A program made the position numbers and the translations under genes. 64,000 nt of DNA from assembly GCF_030145145.1 (NCBI RefSeq), contig NZ_JAQYWD010000006.1, forward strand, positions 109,239-173,238. Direction: 5' to 3'. The notes under the pieces are model-generated. The model was not told where the DNA came from and searched no databases. It saw nothing but the letters and a program-made list of their open reading frames with translations. Source of the DNA: Desulfobacula sp. Its GTDB lineage: Bacteria; Desulfobacterota; Desulfobacteria; Desulfobacterales; Desulfobacteraceae. Below, piece after piece: positions 25,976-34,920 of the stretch (positions are counted from its first letter, which is position 1; each line of letters starts with the position of its first letter).

Positions 25976-26839
25976 ATGAAACGGAGCGTCTTATTAATTA
26001 TTATCACCCTTGTAATGCTTTTAGCGAATACTTCTTTATTAATTGCCCGGGAACCAATAAGTTCCATAGAGGTTCCGGTAAAAGATATTACCATAACAGT
26101 TCCCTCTCACTTTACGACCAAAAAAGAACCAGTCAGTTTTTCTCATTCCACTCACCTGCCGTATTCCTGCATAGACTGTCATCACAACTGGGATCGTGTC
26201 AGCCCGATTCAAGGCTGTATGACTTCCGGCTGTCATGAAAAATTGATGCCCTCTCCGCCAACGGCAACACCGTCCAAGGGCAAAAAGGTTATGTCAATTA
26301 CAGGTGCGTATCACAAAGCCTGCCGCGGATGTCATCGGGAACAACTCAGTGAAAAAGAAAGAAAAAATCCTAAGGAAGCGGCCGCGCCGGTTGAATGCGC
26401 AGGGTGTCATACGAATACAATACCGGAAAATGAATACGCCATTGAGTCTTTTACCCTGCCCTTGGGTGACATGATCCTTTCAGCACCTGAAGAGGCTTAT
26501 ACCAAACGCCTGGCAGTCAATTTTCCCCACGGACGTCACTTTGACCAGGAATGCCAGACCTGCCATCATGACTGGGATGGTGACAGTGAAATAGAAGGCT
26601 GCATGACGGCTGACTGCCATGACCAGGCCCTGCCGGATGAAAGCACTGGTGATATAAATGATCCGGTTAACGTTCAATATTATCTGACCGCATATCACAA
26701 AGTTTGTTACCAGTGCCACAAAGACCTTAAAAAACAGGAAAAGCGATTGACAAAAATTAATATGGAAGCCGGCAAGCCGGCACCCGCCGAAAGCAAGGCA
26801 CCGGTCAAATGTGGCGGATGCCACAACGTTGAAAACTAG
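25976..26839 (+). CDS. Periplasmic octaheme c-type cytochrome, tandem cytochrome c3 modules
   Basis: 287 residues. A signal peptide (about residues 1-25, KRS then a long Ile/Leu/Val core) directs export. Eight haem sites fall into two repeated tetrahaem units: CIDCH, CMTSGCH, CRGCH, CAGCH and CQTCH, CMTADCH, CYQCH, CGGCH, the second site of each unit being CX4CH. Extra His residues (SHSTHLPYS, HGRHFDQE, YHK) supply distal ligands. This is a duplicated class III cytochrome c (c3) fold, a periplasmic electron shuttle between hydrogenase or formate dehydrogenase and membrane complexes in sulfate reducers. Start chosen at MKRSV with GGAG upstream. Confidence 0.93.
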   Translation: MKRSVLLIIITLVMLLANTSLLIAREPISSIEVPVKDITITVPSHFTTKKEPVSFSHSTHLPYSCIDCHHNWDRVSPIQGCMTSGCHEKLMPSPPTATPSKGKKVMSITGAYHKACRGCHREQLSEKERKNPKEAAAPVECAGCHTNTIPENEYAIESFTLPLGDMILSAPEEAYTKRLAVNFPHGRHFDQECQTCHHDWDGDSEIEGCMTADCHDQALPDESTGDINDPVNVQYYLTAYHKVCYQCHKDLKKQEKRLTKINMEAGKPAPAESKAPVKCGGCHNVEN

Positions 26840-27153
26840 ATAACCGCTTTTAATCGTAAAAAAAGGGAAGGCACCAGCAGATAATCGCTGGAGCCGCCCC
26901 TTTCCTTTTTATACGGCCCACCGAACCGTCTGCCCTGATGCCGGTTACAATTTATACGGAGAAGCAGGTGTTGGTTTTGCTGACCATGTGTGCGAGTATA
27001 TGGATTATTGTAAACTCAACAATGTCGAATTGTGAAGGGTTCAAGTCTACTCTTGACTCTTTCGGGGATATAAAATATTTTAAGTATATCTTTTCGAAAA
27101 GCGAATGATACATTATTCCACAATAATACTGAGCCTCAGAGGAGATGGGAATT
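26840..27153. other. 314-nt intergenic region upstream of the stress protein/mrp operon
   Basis: After the terminator at 26861-26911 the region holds a weak promoter candidate near 27050-27080 (TTGACT, 17 nt, TATTTT) and the short inverted repeat TCAAG-N6-CTTGA overlapping its -35 side, a possible regulator site for the operon that starts at 27154. The GAGGAG ribosome site precedes the ATG by 9 nt. Confidence 0.45.
26861..26911 (+). terminator. Rho-independent terminator after the cytochrome gene
   Basis: AAAGGGAAGGCACCAGC pairs imperfectly with GCTGGAGCCGCCCCTTTCC around an 8-nt loop, and the stem runs into CTTTTT. It starts 22 nt after the cytochrome stop codon. Confidence 0.75.
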
Positions 27154-27984
27154 ATGATCAAACGAATTTTAGTCGGACTGGGCGGTACCCCATTCACAGC
27201 AGTGGCTACCCAATGTGCCACGGAACTGGGGAATATTCACCAGGCACAGCTGACGGGCGTAACCATCGTGGATACCAGTAAACTGGACAATGTGGGTCCG
27301 GTACCTGTGGGAGCGGATGTCTATGCCCAGCGGATGCGGGAAAAGAAGCTCAAGGTCACCCGGGAGGGTACTGAACACGCCATATCCCTGTTCAAGGAAC
27401 ACTGCAGTAACAACCAGGTGGTCTGCCGGCGGATCCAGTATGAAGAAGGGGACACCTTCGAGACCATGATTGGGGAAGCACGGTTCAACGATCTAACTAT
27501 TTTTGGACTTCGCAGTATTTTTGAATACGGATTTGTCGCGGATCCGGACAAGGCCATTATTAAACTGCTGCACCAGGGTGTCAGGCCCATTCTGGCCGTG
27601 GCTGAAAATTACCATCCCATAAAGACCGTGCTGATGGCGTTAAGCGGTTCCATGGAATCAGCAAAAGCCATTCGTGATTATCTTCATCTGAACCCATGGC
27701 CCGGGGTGAATCTCCGCATGGTTCACTTCAAACATCAAAAGGAATCAGATCCGTTCCTCCTGAACAAAGCATCGGATTTCTGCCAGGCCTATGGCTTTGA
27801 CGTCAAAACCGATCTGGCCGAGGGAAACCCGCGGTCGGACCTGATACCCTATGCCAGGGATCATCAGGTTGATCTGATCGTCATGGGGAACAGTTCCCGG
27901 AACATCATCAAGCGGAGCCTGCTGGGGGATACGGTGCTTGAATTGATTCATTCCGCGGAAATACCCTTGTTCCTGTCTCGGTAA
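27154..27984 (+). CDS. Universal stress protein, two tandem UspA domains
   Basis: 276 residues forming two Usp folds (about 1-140 and 148-276). The second carries the ATP-binding pattern G-x2-G-x9-G-S/T in degenerate form (VMGNSSRNIIKRSLLGDTV); the first lacks it. Start taken at MIKRIL with GAGGAG at 9 nt; an ATG three codons earlier touches the ribosome site. The stop is followed by only one base before the mrpA ATG, so this protein is the first gene of the Mrp antiporter operon and may sense adenylate or stress state for it. Confidence 0.88.
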   Translation: MIKRILVGLGGTPFTAVATQCATELGNIHQAQLTGVTIVDTSKLDNVGPVPVGADVYAQRMREKKLKVTREGTEHAISLFKEHCSNNQVVCRRIQYEEGDTFETMIGEARFNDLTIFGLRSIFEYGFVADPDKAIIKLLHQGVRPILAVAENYHPIKTVLMALSGSMESAKAIRDYLHLNPWPGVNLRMVHFKHQKESDPFLLNKASDFCQAYGFDVKTDLAEGNPRSDLIPYARDHQVDLIVMGNSSRNIIKRSLLGDTVLELIHSAEIPLFLSR

Positions 27985-27985
27985 G

Positions 27986-30259
27986 ATGCCTCTAACAGCG
28001 CCCTGTATTGACAAGGTTCCAGACTGCTGCAGAGCAGGGCTTTTTTCCAGTGTCCTGCCGCTTGCCCTGTTTGGAATGCTCTGCCTGGCCTGGCCCGGAG
28101 TGGTTCAGGGGGAGGTGTTCCTGGTTGAATGGGCATGGGTTCCCAGCCTGGATCTGTACCTGCGGTTCCGTCTGGATGGACTGAGCCTGTTATTCTGTCT
28201 GATCGTCACCATGGCTGGTTTTTTTGTCAGCCTTTACGCTTCCAGTTACATGGCCGGAAAGCAGCACCTTGGACGCTTTTTTGTTTACCTGCATGGATTC
28301 ATGATCGCCATGCTGGGGATTGTTACGGCTGACAATCTGCTGCTGCTTTTTGTGTTCTGGGAAGCCACCACCATCCTGTCCTACCTGCTCATCGGGTTTG
28401 ATCATGAAAACACCACTGCACGGGAGCATGCCCGCCAGGCCATCCTGATCACGGTCGCCGGGGGGCTTTTTCTACTTTTCGGCATCCTGCTTTTAAAAAC
28501 AGCCGGAGGTTCCATGACACTCAGCCAATGGGCGCTATCCGGGGATGAAATCCGCAACCATGGCCTGTATCCGGCAATTTTTATCTGCGTTTTGGTGGGT
28601 GCCATGACCAAATCAGCCCAGATTCCCTTCCATTTCTGGCTGCCCAATGCCATGAGCGCCCCGACACCCATCAGTGCTTTTCTGCATGCTGCCACCATGG
28701 TCAAGGCCGGTATTTATCTGCTCATGCGGTTTCATCCCCTGCTGGGGGGGACCTCCCTGTGGACGGGAACCCTGGTCCTCCTGGGAGGCACCACAGCAGT
28801 ATGGGGGGCTGTCCAGGCGCTGGGTCCCTATGACCTCAAACGGATCCTGGCCTATACCACCATGATGGCGCTGGGGATTCTGACCCTGTTCCTCGGCGGG
28901 CAGACCGTTCTTTCACTGACCGCCGCCACAACGTTTCTCATGGTTCATGCCCTTTACAAAGCCTCCCTGTTCCTGGCGGTGGGCAGTATTGATCATCAGA
29001 CCGGGACCCGGGATCTCCGCCACCTTGGCGGGCTGCTGAAAGCCATGCCCCTGACGGCTGTGGCCGTGGCCACCGCCACCCTGTCCATGGCAGGGTTCCC
29101 CTTATTTTTTGGATTCATCGGAAAAGAAATCATGTACGAAGGGGCCCTGGCCGAAGAGATGTTCCCGGTATTTGCCACCACCGCGACACTGGCCTCCAAT
29201 GCCCTGATGACGGCTGTGGCTGCCATCATCCTGATAACACCGTTTTTGGGCCGTCGTCCCCTGATGACGGCCCAGATTTGTGAGGTGCCCTGGACCATGC
29301 GGCTGGGTCCGGCCATCATGGGCGGAATAGGCGTTCTGTTCGGCATAATTCCGGAATGGGTCTCCGCCAACCTGGTTCAACCGGCTGTGTTTGCTTATCA
29401 TCCGGCCCGGGAGGAAATCCGGATGGTTTTATTTCATGGATTCAAACTTCCGCTGCTGCTGAGTATGATCACGCTGACCACCGGTGGACTGATCTATTGG
29501 TTCCGCATCCGGCTGCGCCATTTTATTCAAACCGGCCTGGACCGCCTGTGGATCACCACCCCCGGTATATACCAGCGCACCCTGGATCTGTTTCTCTGGA
29601 GTGCCGGCGGGTTTACCCGAACACTCCAGAGCGGTTCACTGCATACCTATCTTTCCATCATACTGATGGTGCTGGCGGTAATTGTCGGAGGGTCCTGGTT
29701 TGTTCACATCCCTTCTGTTTTCATTGTTCCCGGCATCAATGACGACTGGATTGCCGCGGGACTCTGCGGGTTTATTCTGCTGTCCTCCGGCGTGGTGGTG
29801 ACAGCCCGGCGACGGCTGGCCGCCATCGGCGGGCTGGGGGGGGTAGGAGCCGGCGTGGCCCTTATTTTTCTGATTTTCGGTGCACCGGATATCGCATTGA
29901 CCCAGCTGCTTGTGGAAACCCTGACCGTGGTGATCGTCTCCATGGTGCTGTTCCGGCTGCCACCCATTGATACCGTTCGCAAAAGAGCCCGGACCAGGAA
30001 TTTGTTCAATGCCGTCCTTTCTCTGTGTATCGGCCTGCTGGTGACCACATTTCTCATGGGGGTGCTGACAGCGCCCCTGGACCGCAGCCTGACCGATTTT
30101 TTTGAAAAATACAGTTATATTGCCGCCCATGGCCGGAATATTGTCAATGTGATTCTGGTGGATTTCAGGAGCCTGGATACCCTGGGTGAAATCTGCGTGG
30201 TGGTGCTGGCGGCCTGGGCCGGCGTGGCCCTGATGCGCAGCAGAAAAAAGGAGGAATAA
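27986..30259 (+). CDS. mrpA: Na+/H+ antiporter subunit MrpA
   Basis: 757 residues, mostly membrane segments. It has the NuoL-like core with the conserved proton-path residues E126 (FVFWEATTILSYLLIGF) and K209 (AMTKSAQIPFHFWLP), and the C-terminal extension (VPGINDDWIAAG, then LRRL-type MrpA/MbhD segments DFRSLDTLGEICVVV) that marks group 1 MrpA. The Mrp complex exchanges cytoplasmic Na+ (or K+) for H+. The gene begins one base after the universal stress protein and is immediately followed by mrpB. Length is at the short end for MrpA. Confidence 0.93.
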   Translation: MPLTAPCIDKVPDCCRAGLFSSVLPLALFGMLCLAWPGVVQGEVFLVEWAWVPSLDLYLRFRLDGLSLLFCLIVTMAGFFVSLYASSYMAGKQHLGRFFVYLHGFMIAMLGIVTADNLLLLFVFWEATTILSYLLIGFDHENTTAREHARQAILITVAGGLFLLFGILLLKTAGGSMTLSQWALSGDEIRNHGLYPAIFICVLVGAMTKSAQIPFHFWLPNAMSAPTPISAFLHAATMVKAGIYLLMRFHPLLGGTSLWTGTLVLLGGTTAVWGAVQALGPYDLKRILAYTTMMALGILTLFLGGQTVLSLTAATTFLMVHALYKASLFLAVGSIDHQTGTRDLRHLGGLLKAMPLTAVAVATATLSMAGFPLFFGFIGKEIMYEGALAEEMFPVFATTATLASNALMTAVAAIILITPFLGRRPLMTAQICEVPWTMRLGPAIMGGIGVLFGIIPEWVSANLVQPAVFAYHPAREEIRMVLFHGFKLPLLLSMITLTTGGLIYWFRIRLRHFIQTGLDRLWITTPGIYQRTLDLFLWSAGGFTRTLQSGSLHTYLSIILMVLAVIVGGSWFVHIPSVFIVPGINDDWIAAGLCGFILLSSGVVVTARRRLAAIGGLGGVGAGVALIFLIFGAPDIALTQLLVETLTVVIVSMVLFRLPPIDTVRKRARTRNLFNAVLSLCIGLLVTTFLMGVLTAPLDRSLTDFFEKYSYIAAHGRNIVNVILVDFRSLDTLGEICVVVLAAWAGVALMRSRKKEE

Positions 30260-30658
30260 ATGGAATCAGTTATTCTAAAAACCGCGACACGTTTGATGGT
30301 CGGGCTGATGCTGGTTTTTGCCGTATATCTCCTGTTAAGGGGACATCATGAACCCGGCGGCGGGTTTTCGGCAGCACTGGTAACCGGTACCGCCTTTGCC
30401 CTGTTTGCCATTACTGAAGGACCGGGACGTCTTCGGCAGGCCATCCGCATACGGCCTGAAATCATTTCCGCCACAGGCCTGACCCTGGGTGCAGGTTCCG
30501 GTCTACCGGCCCTTGTTATGGGAAAACCATATCTGACCGGTGCCTGGTGGTCGTTTAACACCCTGGCCCTGGGTACGCCGATGATATTTGATATGGGTGT
30601 TTTTCTGGCGGTTCTGGGAGCGATTCTGGCTGTGTTGCTGGCCCTGGAGGAAAATTAA
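30260..30658 (+). CDS. mrpB: Na+/H+ antiporter subunit MrpB
   Basis: 132-residue membrane protein with four hydrophobic segments and the family signature RGHHEPGGGFSAALVTGTAF near residue 28. It starts directly at the base after the mrpA stop, with AAGGAGG inside the end of mrpA. MrpB is part of the seven-subunit antiporter and is needed for its assembly. Confidence 0.92.
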   Translation: MESVILKTATRLMVGLMLVFAVYLLLRGHHEPGGGFSAALVTGTAFALFAITEGPGRLRQAIRIRPEIISATGLTLGAGSGLPALVMGKPYLTGAWWSFNTLALGTPMIFDMGVFLAVLGAILAVLLALEEN

Positions 30659-30659
30659 G

Positions 30660-31061
30660 ATGGAAGCCCTCATGGCCCTGCTTGTCGGATTGATGATTGC
30701 TGCGGCACTTTACCTGATGCTCTCCGGTCTTCTGGTACGGTTTGTTTTCGGGTTCACCCTCATGGGGAATGCCATTAATCTGCTGATTTTTACGGCCGGC
30801 CGGCTGACCTATTCGGATCCGCCCCTGATTAATCCCGGACAGACAATTCTGGCAGGTCAAACAGCCAATGCCCTGCCCCAGGCCCTGATCCTTACTGCCA
30901 TCGTGATTGGATTTGCCATGACCACATTTTTGTTGATTCTCCTGGCCCGGACCTTTGATCAGACCCGGACCCTGGATGCGGATCAGCCGCCATTTCTCTG
31001 TGAATTGCCTGATACCGGCCCGCTGGCCAGCAACATCAATATACCGGAAAAAAAGGGATGA
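30660..31061 (+). CDS. mrpC: Na+/H+ antiporter subunit MrpC
   Basis: 133-residue NuoK-like subunit with three membrane segments. The segment GFTLMGNAINLLIF near residue 34 and the second ALPQALILTAIVIGFAMTTF near 77 are family hallmarks. Start ATG is at 30660, one base after the mrpB stop; the ribosome site GGAGG lies within mrpB. Confidence 0.92.
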   Translation: MEALMALLVGLMIAAALYLMLSGLLVRFVFGFTLMGNAINLLIFTAGRLTYSDPPLINPGQTILAGQTANALPQALILTAIVIGFAMTTFLLILLARTFDQTRTLDADQPPFLCELPDTGPLASNINIPEKKG

Positions 31062-32554
31062 TGAAAATGCTGCTCATTTTTCCTATTCTGCTGCCCATGA
31101 TGGTTGCCATTGCAATGGGTTTTTCCCGGCTGAATAAACAAAAGGCCAATACAGCGGCTATTATTGGTGCCCTGGTCCATGTGTTTGCCAGCGGCCTGCT
31201 CATGGTGGCCATTCTGGACCGGCAGGCCATAGCCTTATGGGTGGGCAGCTGGCCGGCCCCCGCCGGAATCTGCCTGGTGGCGGATTATCTGAGTGCGGTC
31301 ATGGTGCTGATCACCGGTGTGATCCATACGGCAGTGATTGTCTATGCCCGGAAGGATATCGGCAGCAGCCAGATCCAGGCCGGCTTCTACCCATTCATGC
31401 AGCTGCTGACCGCCGCTATCTGCGGTGCCTTTCTTACCGGAGATCTGTTCAACCTCTATGTCTGGTTTGAGGTGATGCTCATGGCATCCTTCGGCATTAT
31501 GGTCATGGGTCATTTCCCCGGCCGGATGACCGGTACGGTCAAATACGTCACCATGAACCTGTTGTCAACCCTGCTGCTGATCACGGCCATCGGACTGATT
31601 TATGGCCTCACCGGAACCCTGAACATGGCAGATCTTCATGAAAAAATGGCGTTGGTGGAAAATACCGCCCTGGTGAACAGTTTGGCCCTGCTGCTGATAA
31701 CGGCTTTCGGGATTAAATCCGCCCTGTTTCCCTTGTTCTTCTGGCTGCCGGCATCCTACCATATCCTGCCGGTACCGGTTTCCGCCTTTTTTGCCGGCAT
31801 GCTGACAAAGGTGGGAGTCTACGCAATGATCCGCCTGTTTACCCTGGTGTTTGCCGGTGATACTTCCATGACCCAACCCACGCTCATGGTCCTGGCCGTG
31901 CTCACCATGGTCTCCGGGGTTGTTGCAGCAGCCTCACAGATGGAAATTCGCCGCATCCTGTCATTTCACATCATCAGTCAAGTGGGATACATGGTCCTGG
32001 GACTTTCACTGTTCACCCCTCTGGCTCTGGCCGGCACCCTGGTTTATCTGGTCCATCATATTATTGTCAAAGCCAACCTGTTCCTGGTGAGCGGTCTTAT
32101 CCAAAAAGCAGCCGGGTCTTTTGACCTGAAACATATCGGCAGCCTGTATAAAACCCATGGTCTTCTTTCCGCCGGGTTTTTCATCCCGGCTTTTTCTCTG
32201 GCCGGTTTTCCGCCTTTATCCGGTTTCTGGGCCAAGCTTCTGATCATTTATGCCTGCCTGGAAAGCCGGCATTATATTCTCGGCGCAGTGGCCGCGCTCG
32301 TTGGACTGATGACTGTATTTTCCATGATCAAAATCTGGTCGGAAGCCTTCTGGAAACCTTTACCGGGCAATGATGCCACTTTGGTCGCAGTCAAGCCCCT
32401 GTCTGCCTGGATGATGGCACCGGTTCTGGGTCTTGCTCTGATCACCATTCTGATCGGGTTGTTCATGGAGCCTGTTTGCCGTGTGGCCCTGGTGGCGGGG
32501 GAGCAGCTGATGAACCCGGTACAGTATATTCTGGCTGTCAAAGGAGGTGGCTGA
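31058..32554 (+). CDS. mrpD: Na+/H+ antiporter subunit MrpD
   Basis: 498-residue NuoN/M-like antiporter subunit. The proton-path Glu is in LYVWFEVMLMASFGIMVM near residue 140 and the Lys in FGIKSALFPLFFWLP near 220. It overlaps mrpC by 4 nt (ATGA), showing translational coupling. MrpD with MrpA forms the core ion-translocating pair. Confidence 0.93.
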   Translation: MMKMLLIFPILLPMMVAIAMGFSRLNKQKANTAAIIGALVHVFASGLLMVAILDRQAIALWVGSWPAPAGICLVADYLSAVMVLITGVIHTAVIVYARKDIGSSQIQAGFYPFMQLLTAAICGAFLTGDLFNLYVWFEVMLMASFGIMVMGHFPGRMTGTVKYVTMNLLSTLLLITAIGLIYGLTGTLNMADLHEKMALVENTALVNSLALLLITAFGIKSALFPLFFWLPASYHILPVPVSAFFAGMLTKVGVYAMIRLFTLVFAGDTSMTQPTLMVLAVLTMVSGVVAAASQMEIRRILSFHIISQVGYMVLGLSLFTPLALAGTLVYLVHHIIVKANLFLVSGLIQKAAGSFDLKHIGSLYKTHGLLSAGFFIPAFSLAGFPPLSGFWAKLLIIYACLESRHYILGAVAALVGLMTVFSMIKIWSEAFWKPLPGNDATLVAVKPLSAWMMAPVLGLALITILIGLFMEPVCRVALVAGEQLMNPVQYILAVKGGG

Positions 32555-33030
32555 TGCCCCTTTTCATATTGAATATTGTATTTGCCGCTGTATTCACCCT
32601 TCTTACGGGCAGCGCCCGTATTGGTGTCTTTATGTTCGGATGTATTCTCGGTTATGGGATTTTATGGCTATCCAGTCCCCTGTACAAGGATACGCGTTAT
32701 TTTAAAAAACTGCCCAAAACCGTTAATCTGATCACCTATTTTCTCAAAGAACTTTTTGTATCCAACCTGAGGGTTCTCTGGGATGTGATCACACCCGGGC
32801 ATATCAGCCGTCCGGGTATTATCGGAATCCCTCTGGATGCCGAGACAGACCTGGAAATTTTCCTGGTTGCCAACCTTATTTCCCTGACACCGGGTACCCT
32901 GAGTGTGGACCTGTCTGAAGACCGGAAAACGCTGTTTGTTCATGTCATGTTTCTTGAGAATGTTGCAGCTGCCCGGGCCGATATAAAAAATGGCCTGGAA
33001 AAAAGAATACTGGAGGTGATGCGATCATGA
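32554..33030 (+). CDS. mrpE: Na+/H+ antiporter subunit MrpE
   Basis: 158 residues, two N-terminal membrane segments and a cytoplasmic domain with SLTPGTLSVDLSED near residue 110, typical for MrpE. The ATG overlaps the mrpD stop codon (TGATG) and has AAAGGAGG upstream, so the start is certain. Confidence 0.92.
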   Translation: MPLFILNIVFAAVFTLLTGSARIGVFMFGCILGYGILWLSSPLYKDTRYFKKLPKTVNLITYFLKELFVSNLRVLWDVITPGHISRPGIIGIPLDAETDLEIFLVANLISLTPGTLSVDLSEDRKTLFVHVMFLENVAAARADIKNGLEKRILEVMRS

Positions 33031-33368
33031 TGACTGGCAATCTATTTCTATCCGGAGCCGGCCAGATAGCCATGGCCATGCTGCTGGCGGCCATGGTCAT
33101 GCTGCTTTGGCGGTTGGCAAAAGGGCCTGGTGCTGCAGACCGGGTTATTGCCCTGGATCTTTTGTCTGTTCTGGTGGTGGCTTTCCTGGTGATTCTTTCC
33201 ATCCATACGGGAAAATCCACCTACCTGGATGTTGCCATTGCCTATGCCTGTATTGCCTTTCTGGGCACCATCGCACTGGTGCGGTTTATTCATAAAAGCG
33301 GCCGGAAAAGTGGTCTGCACCCGCCCCAGTCCGCACCAGATTCAACCAAAGGAGGTTCTGATGATTGA
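33027..33368 (+). CDS. mrpF: Na+/H+ antiporter subunit MrpF
   Basis: 113-residue protein with three membrane segments and the motif KGPGAADRVIALD near residue 32, followed by LDVAIAYACIAFLGTIAL, both characteristic of MrpF. Overlaps mrpE by 4 nt and mrpG by 8 nt. Confidence 0.92.
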   Translation: MMTGNLFLSGAGQIAMAMLLAAMVMLLWRLAKGPGAADRVIALDLLSVLVVAFLVILSIHTGKSTYLDVAIAYACIAFLGTIALVRFIHKSGRKSGLHPPQSAPDSTKGGSDD

Positions 33369-33696
33369 GTATCTGACCGGCATTCTGTTGATCATCGGCA
33401 GCTTTTTCTGCCTGGTGGCGGCACTGGGCGTGATCCGTCTGCCGGATTCCCTGACGCGCATGCACGCTGCCACCAAGGCAGGATCACTGGGTGCAGGCCT
33501 TCTGGTGATTGCGCATGCTGTCTTTTATCAGGAGCTGGGAATTTCCCTCAGGGCCGTCAGTATCATTGCAATTCTGCTGTTCACTGCTCCGGTGGCGGCG
33601 CATCTTATTGCCCGCACCTCTTACCGGAGCGGGGAGGCGATTTCCGACCGCACCTGGATTGATGAACTCAAGGGGAATGGGGGATGGCCGGGTTAA
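33361..33696 (+). CDS. mrpG: Na+/H+ antiporter subunit MrpG
   Basis: 111-residue protein with three membrane segments and the signature GVIRLPDSLTRMHAATKAG near residue 26. The ATG at 33361 has AAAGGAGG directly upstream, inside the end of mrpF. It completes an A-to-G set in canonical order. Confidence 0.92.
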   Translation: MIEYLTGILLIIGSFFCLVAALGVIRLPDSLTRMHAATKAGSLGAGLLVIAHAVFYQELGISLRAVSIIAILLFTAPVAAHLIARTSYRSGEAISDRTWIDELKGNGGWPG

Positions 33697-33759
33697 CCGT
33701 CAGTGGACTTGCACGGGACAATCGCTTTAACACCTCTTTCCATGAAAAAAGGATCCGTC

Positions 33760-34119
33760 ATGACCGGAATATTTAAAATATGCAACAAATGCGGCTATCA
33801 ATGGGAAACCAGGGAGACATTCTTATCCGATAAAAGTCTAAACGTCATCGGATACCAGGTATTTTTTGAGGATCTGAAAACAGGAATGTTCCTGTTCAAT
33901 CATTCCTGCAATACTACCATTGCCATGGAAGCAGAACTGTTCCTGGATCTGTATGACGGACCGATTTATACAGAACGTAAAAGCAATGCGTCCCGAAAAT
34001 GTCCTGGCCGGTGTATGAATGAAAATATCATGAATCCATGTTCCAATGAATGCAGATGTGCCTTTGTCAGTGAACTGTTGGAGATCATCAATCAATGGAA
34101 GGAGGATAAATCTCCATGA
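33760..34119 (+). CDS. Cysteine-rich hypothetical protein
   Basis: 119 residues with an N-terminal CNKCGYQW knuckle (residues 8-15), an internal HSCNTT, and a C-terminal cluster CPGRCMNENIMNPCSNECRC, suggesting bound zinc or an iron-sulfur centre. There is no signal peptide. Start chosen at the ATG with AAAGGA 8 nt upstream. It lies 63 nt after mrpG on the same strand and could be read with the operon. No family recognised with confidence. Confidence 0.6.
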   Translation: MTGIFKICNKCGYQWETRETFLSDKSLNVIGYQVFFEDLKTGMFLFNHSCNTTIAMEAELFLDLYDGPIYTERKSNASRKCPGRCMNENIMNPCSNECRCAFVSELLEIINQWKEDKSP

Positions 34120-34139
34120 ATACTGATTCGATCCGCCCG

Positions 34140-34187
34140 TAATTCCGAATTCCGTAATTCCCTAATTCCGGGGACAGCTTACTTGAT
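34140..34187. repeat. AATTCCG-type repeat remnant
   Basis: Four near-tandem AATTCC units (TAATTCCG, AATTCCG, TAATTCC, CTAATTCC) lead into GGGGACAGCTTACTT. This string resembles the flanks of REP-associated (IS200-like) transposase genes, but no such gene is here. It borders the region of gene decay between mrp and the aminotransferases. Confidence 0.4.
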
Positions 34188-34262
34188 TCAAACAAAAAAC
34201 ATGCTATGGTTGCAAGCCGCAGATGTTCAGCGTTCACGGCTCACCTTAAAAAGGAGAAATTT

Positions 34263-34920
34263 ATGCAGTCACCACGTTTAATACGTTACCTGCCCCTTTT
34301 ATTGCTTCTGCTTTCCTGCAGCACCTATGCCAATTCTGTTGATAACACAATTAACGGCAATGCGGGTTCAAGGCTCTGCAGCGAGAGCTTTGGCGAATTC
34401 AATGAACCCTGGGCCATGACCTTTTTACCGAGCGGAGACCTCCTGGTCTCTCGGGCATCGCAACCTGCTTGGTATTGCTTTCGACAGACAGGGACAACTG
34501 TGGACACACGAAATGGGGCCCAGACACGGTGATGAATTCAACCGGATCATTGGGGGCGATAATTACGGTTGGCCGATTGTATCCTGGGGCGATCAATATT
34601 CCGGTATTCCCATTCCCGATCATGATACGCGTCCTGAATTCAATGCTCCAGAGATATACTGGGTGCCAACCGTTGCTCCCTCAGGCCTGATCATATACCA
34701 AGGCGCCATGTTTCCAAAGTGGCAGAATAATGCCTTTCTCCGCGGTCTCAGATCAAAGTCACTGGTACGGATCAGGATTGAAGGTGACAAAGCCCATGAG
34801 GTCGAACGGTTTGCCATGGATAAACGTATTCGAGAGGTTGAAGAGGGACCCAAAGGGGCCATATGGGTTCTGGAGGATAAAAAAGGGGGTCGGCTGCTTC
34901 GGCTCACGCCACACAAGTAA
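34263..34920 (+). pseudogene. Broken PQQ-dependent aldose sugar dehydrogenase (YliI/GSDH family)
   Basis: The first frame gives a lipoprotein-type signal peptide ([13 protein letters not shown], with LSCS as lipobox) and the first beta-propeller strand [15 protein letters not shown]. From 34453 the homology continues one base out of frame: [30 protein letters not shown] and the ending [20 protein letters not shown] are conserved parts of the second half. About half of a normal protein of some 370 residues is missing between them. So the gene has lost an internal segment and its frame; N-terminal 88 codons end in a stop at 34532. RBS AGGAG 6 nt before the ATG remains intact. Function in this strain is surely lost. 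Confidence 0.85.

Noticed and set aside
26952..27221. Minus-strand frame upstream of the stress protein
   Set aside because: It runs through the promoter and start of the stress protein and shows no family motif.
34140..34187. AATTCCG string as a full REP-transposase locus
   Set aside because: Only the flank-like string is present; no transposase reading frame lies near.
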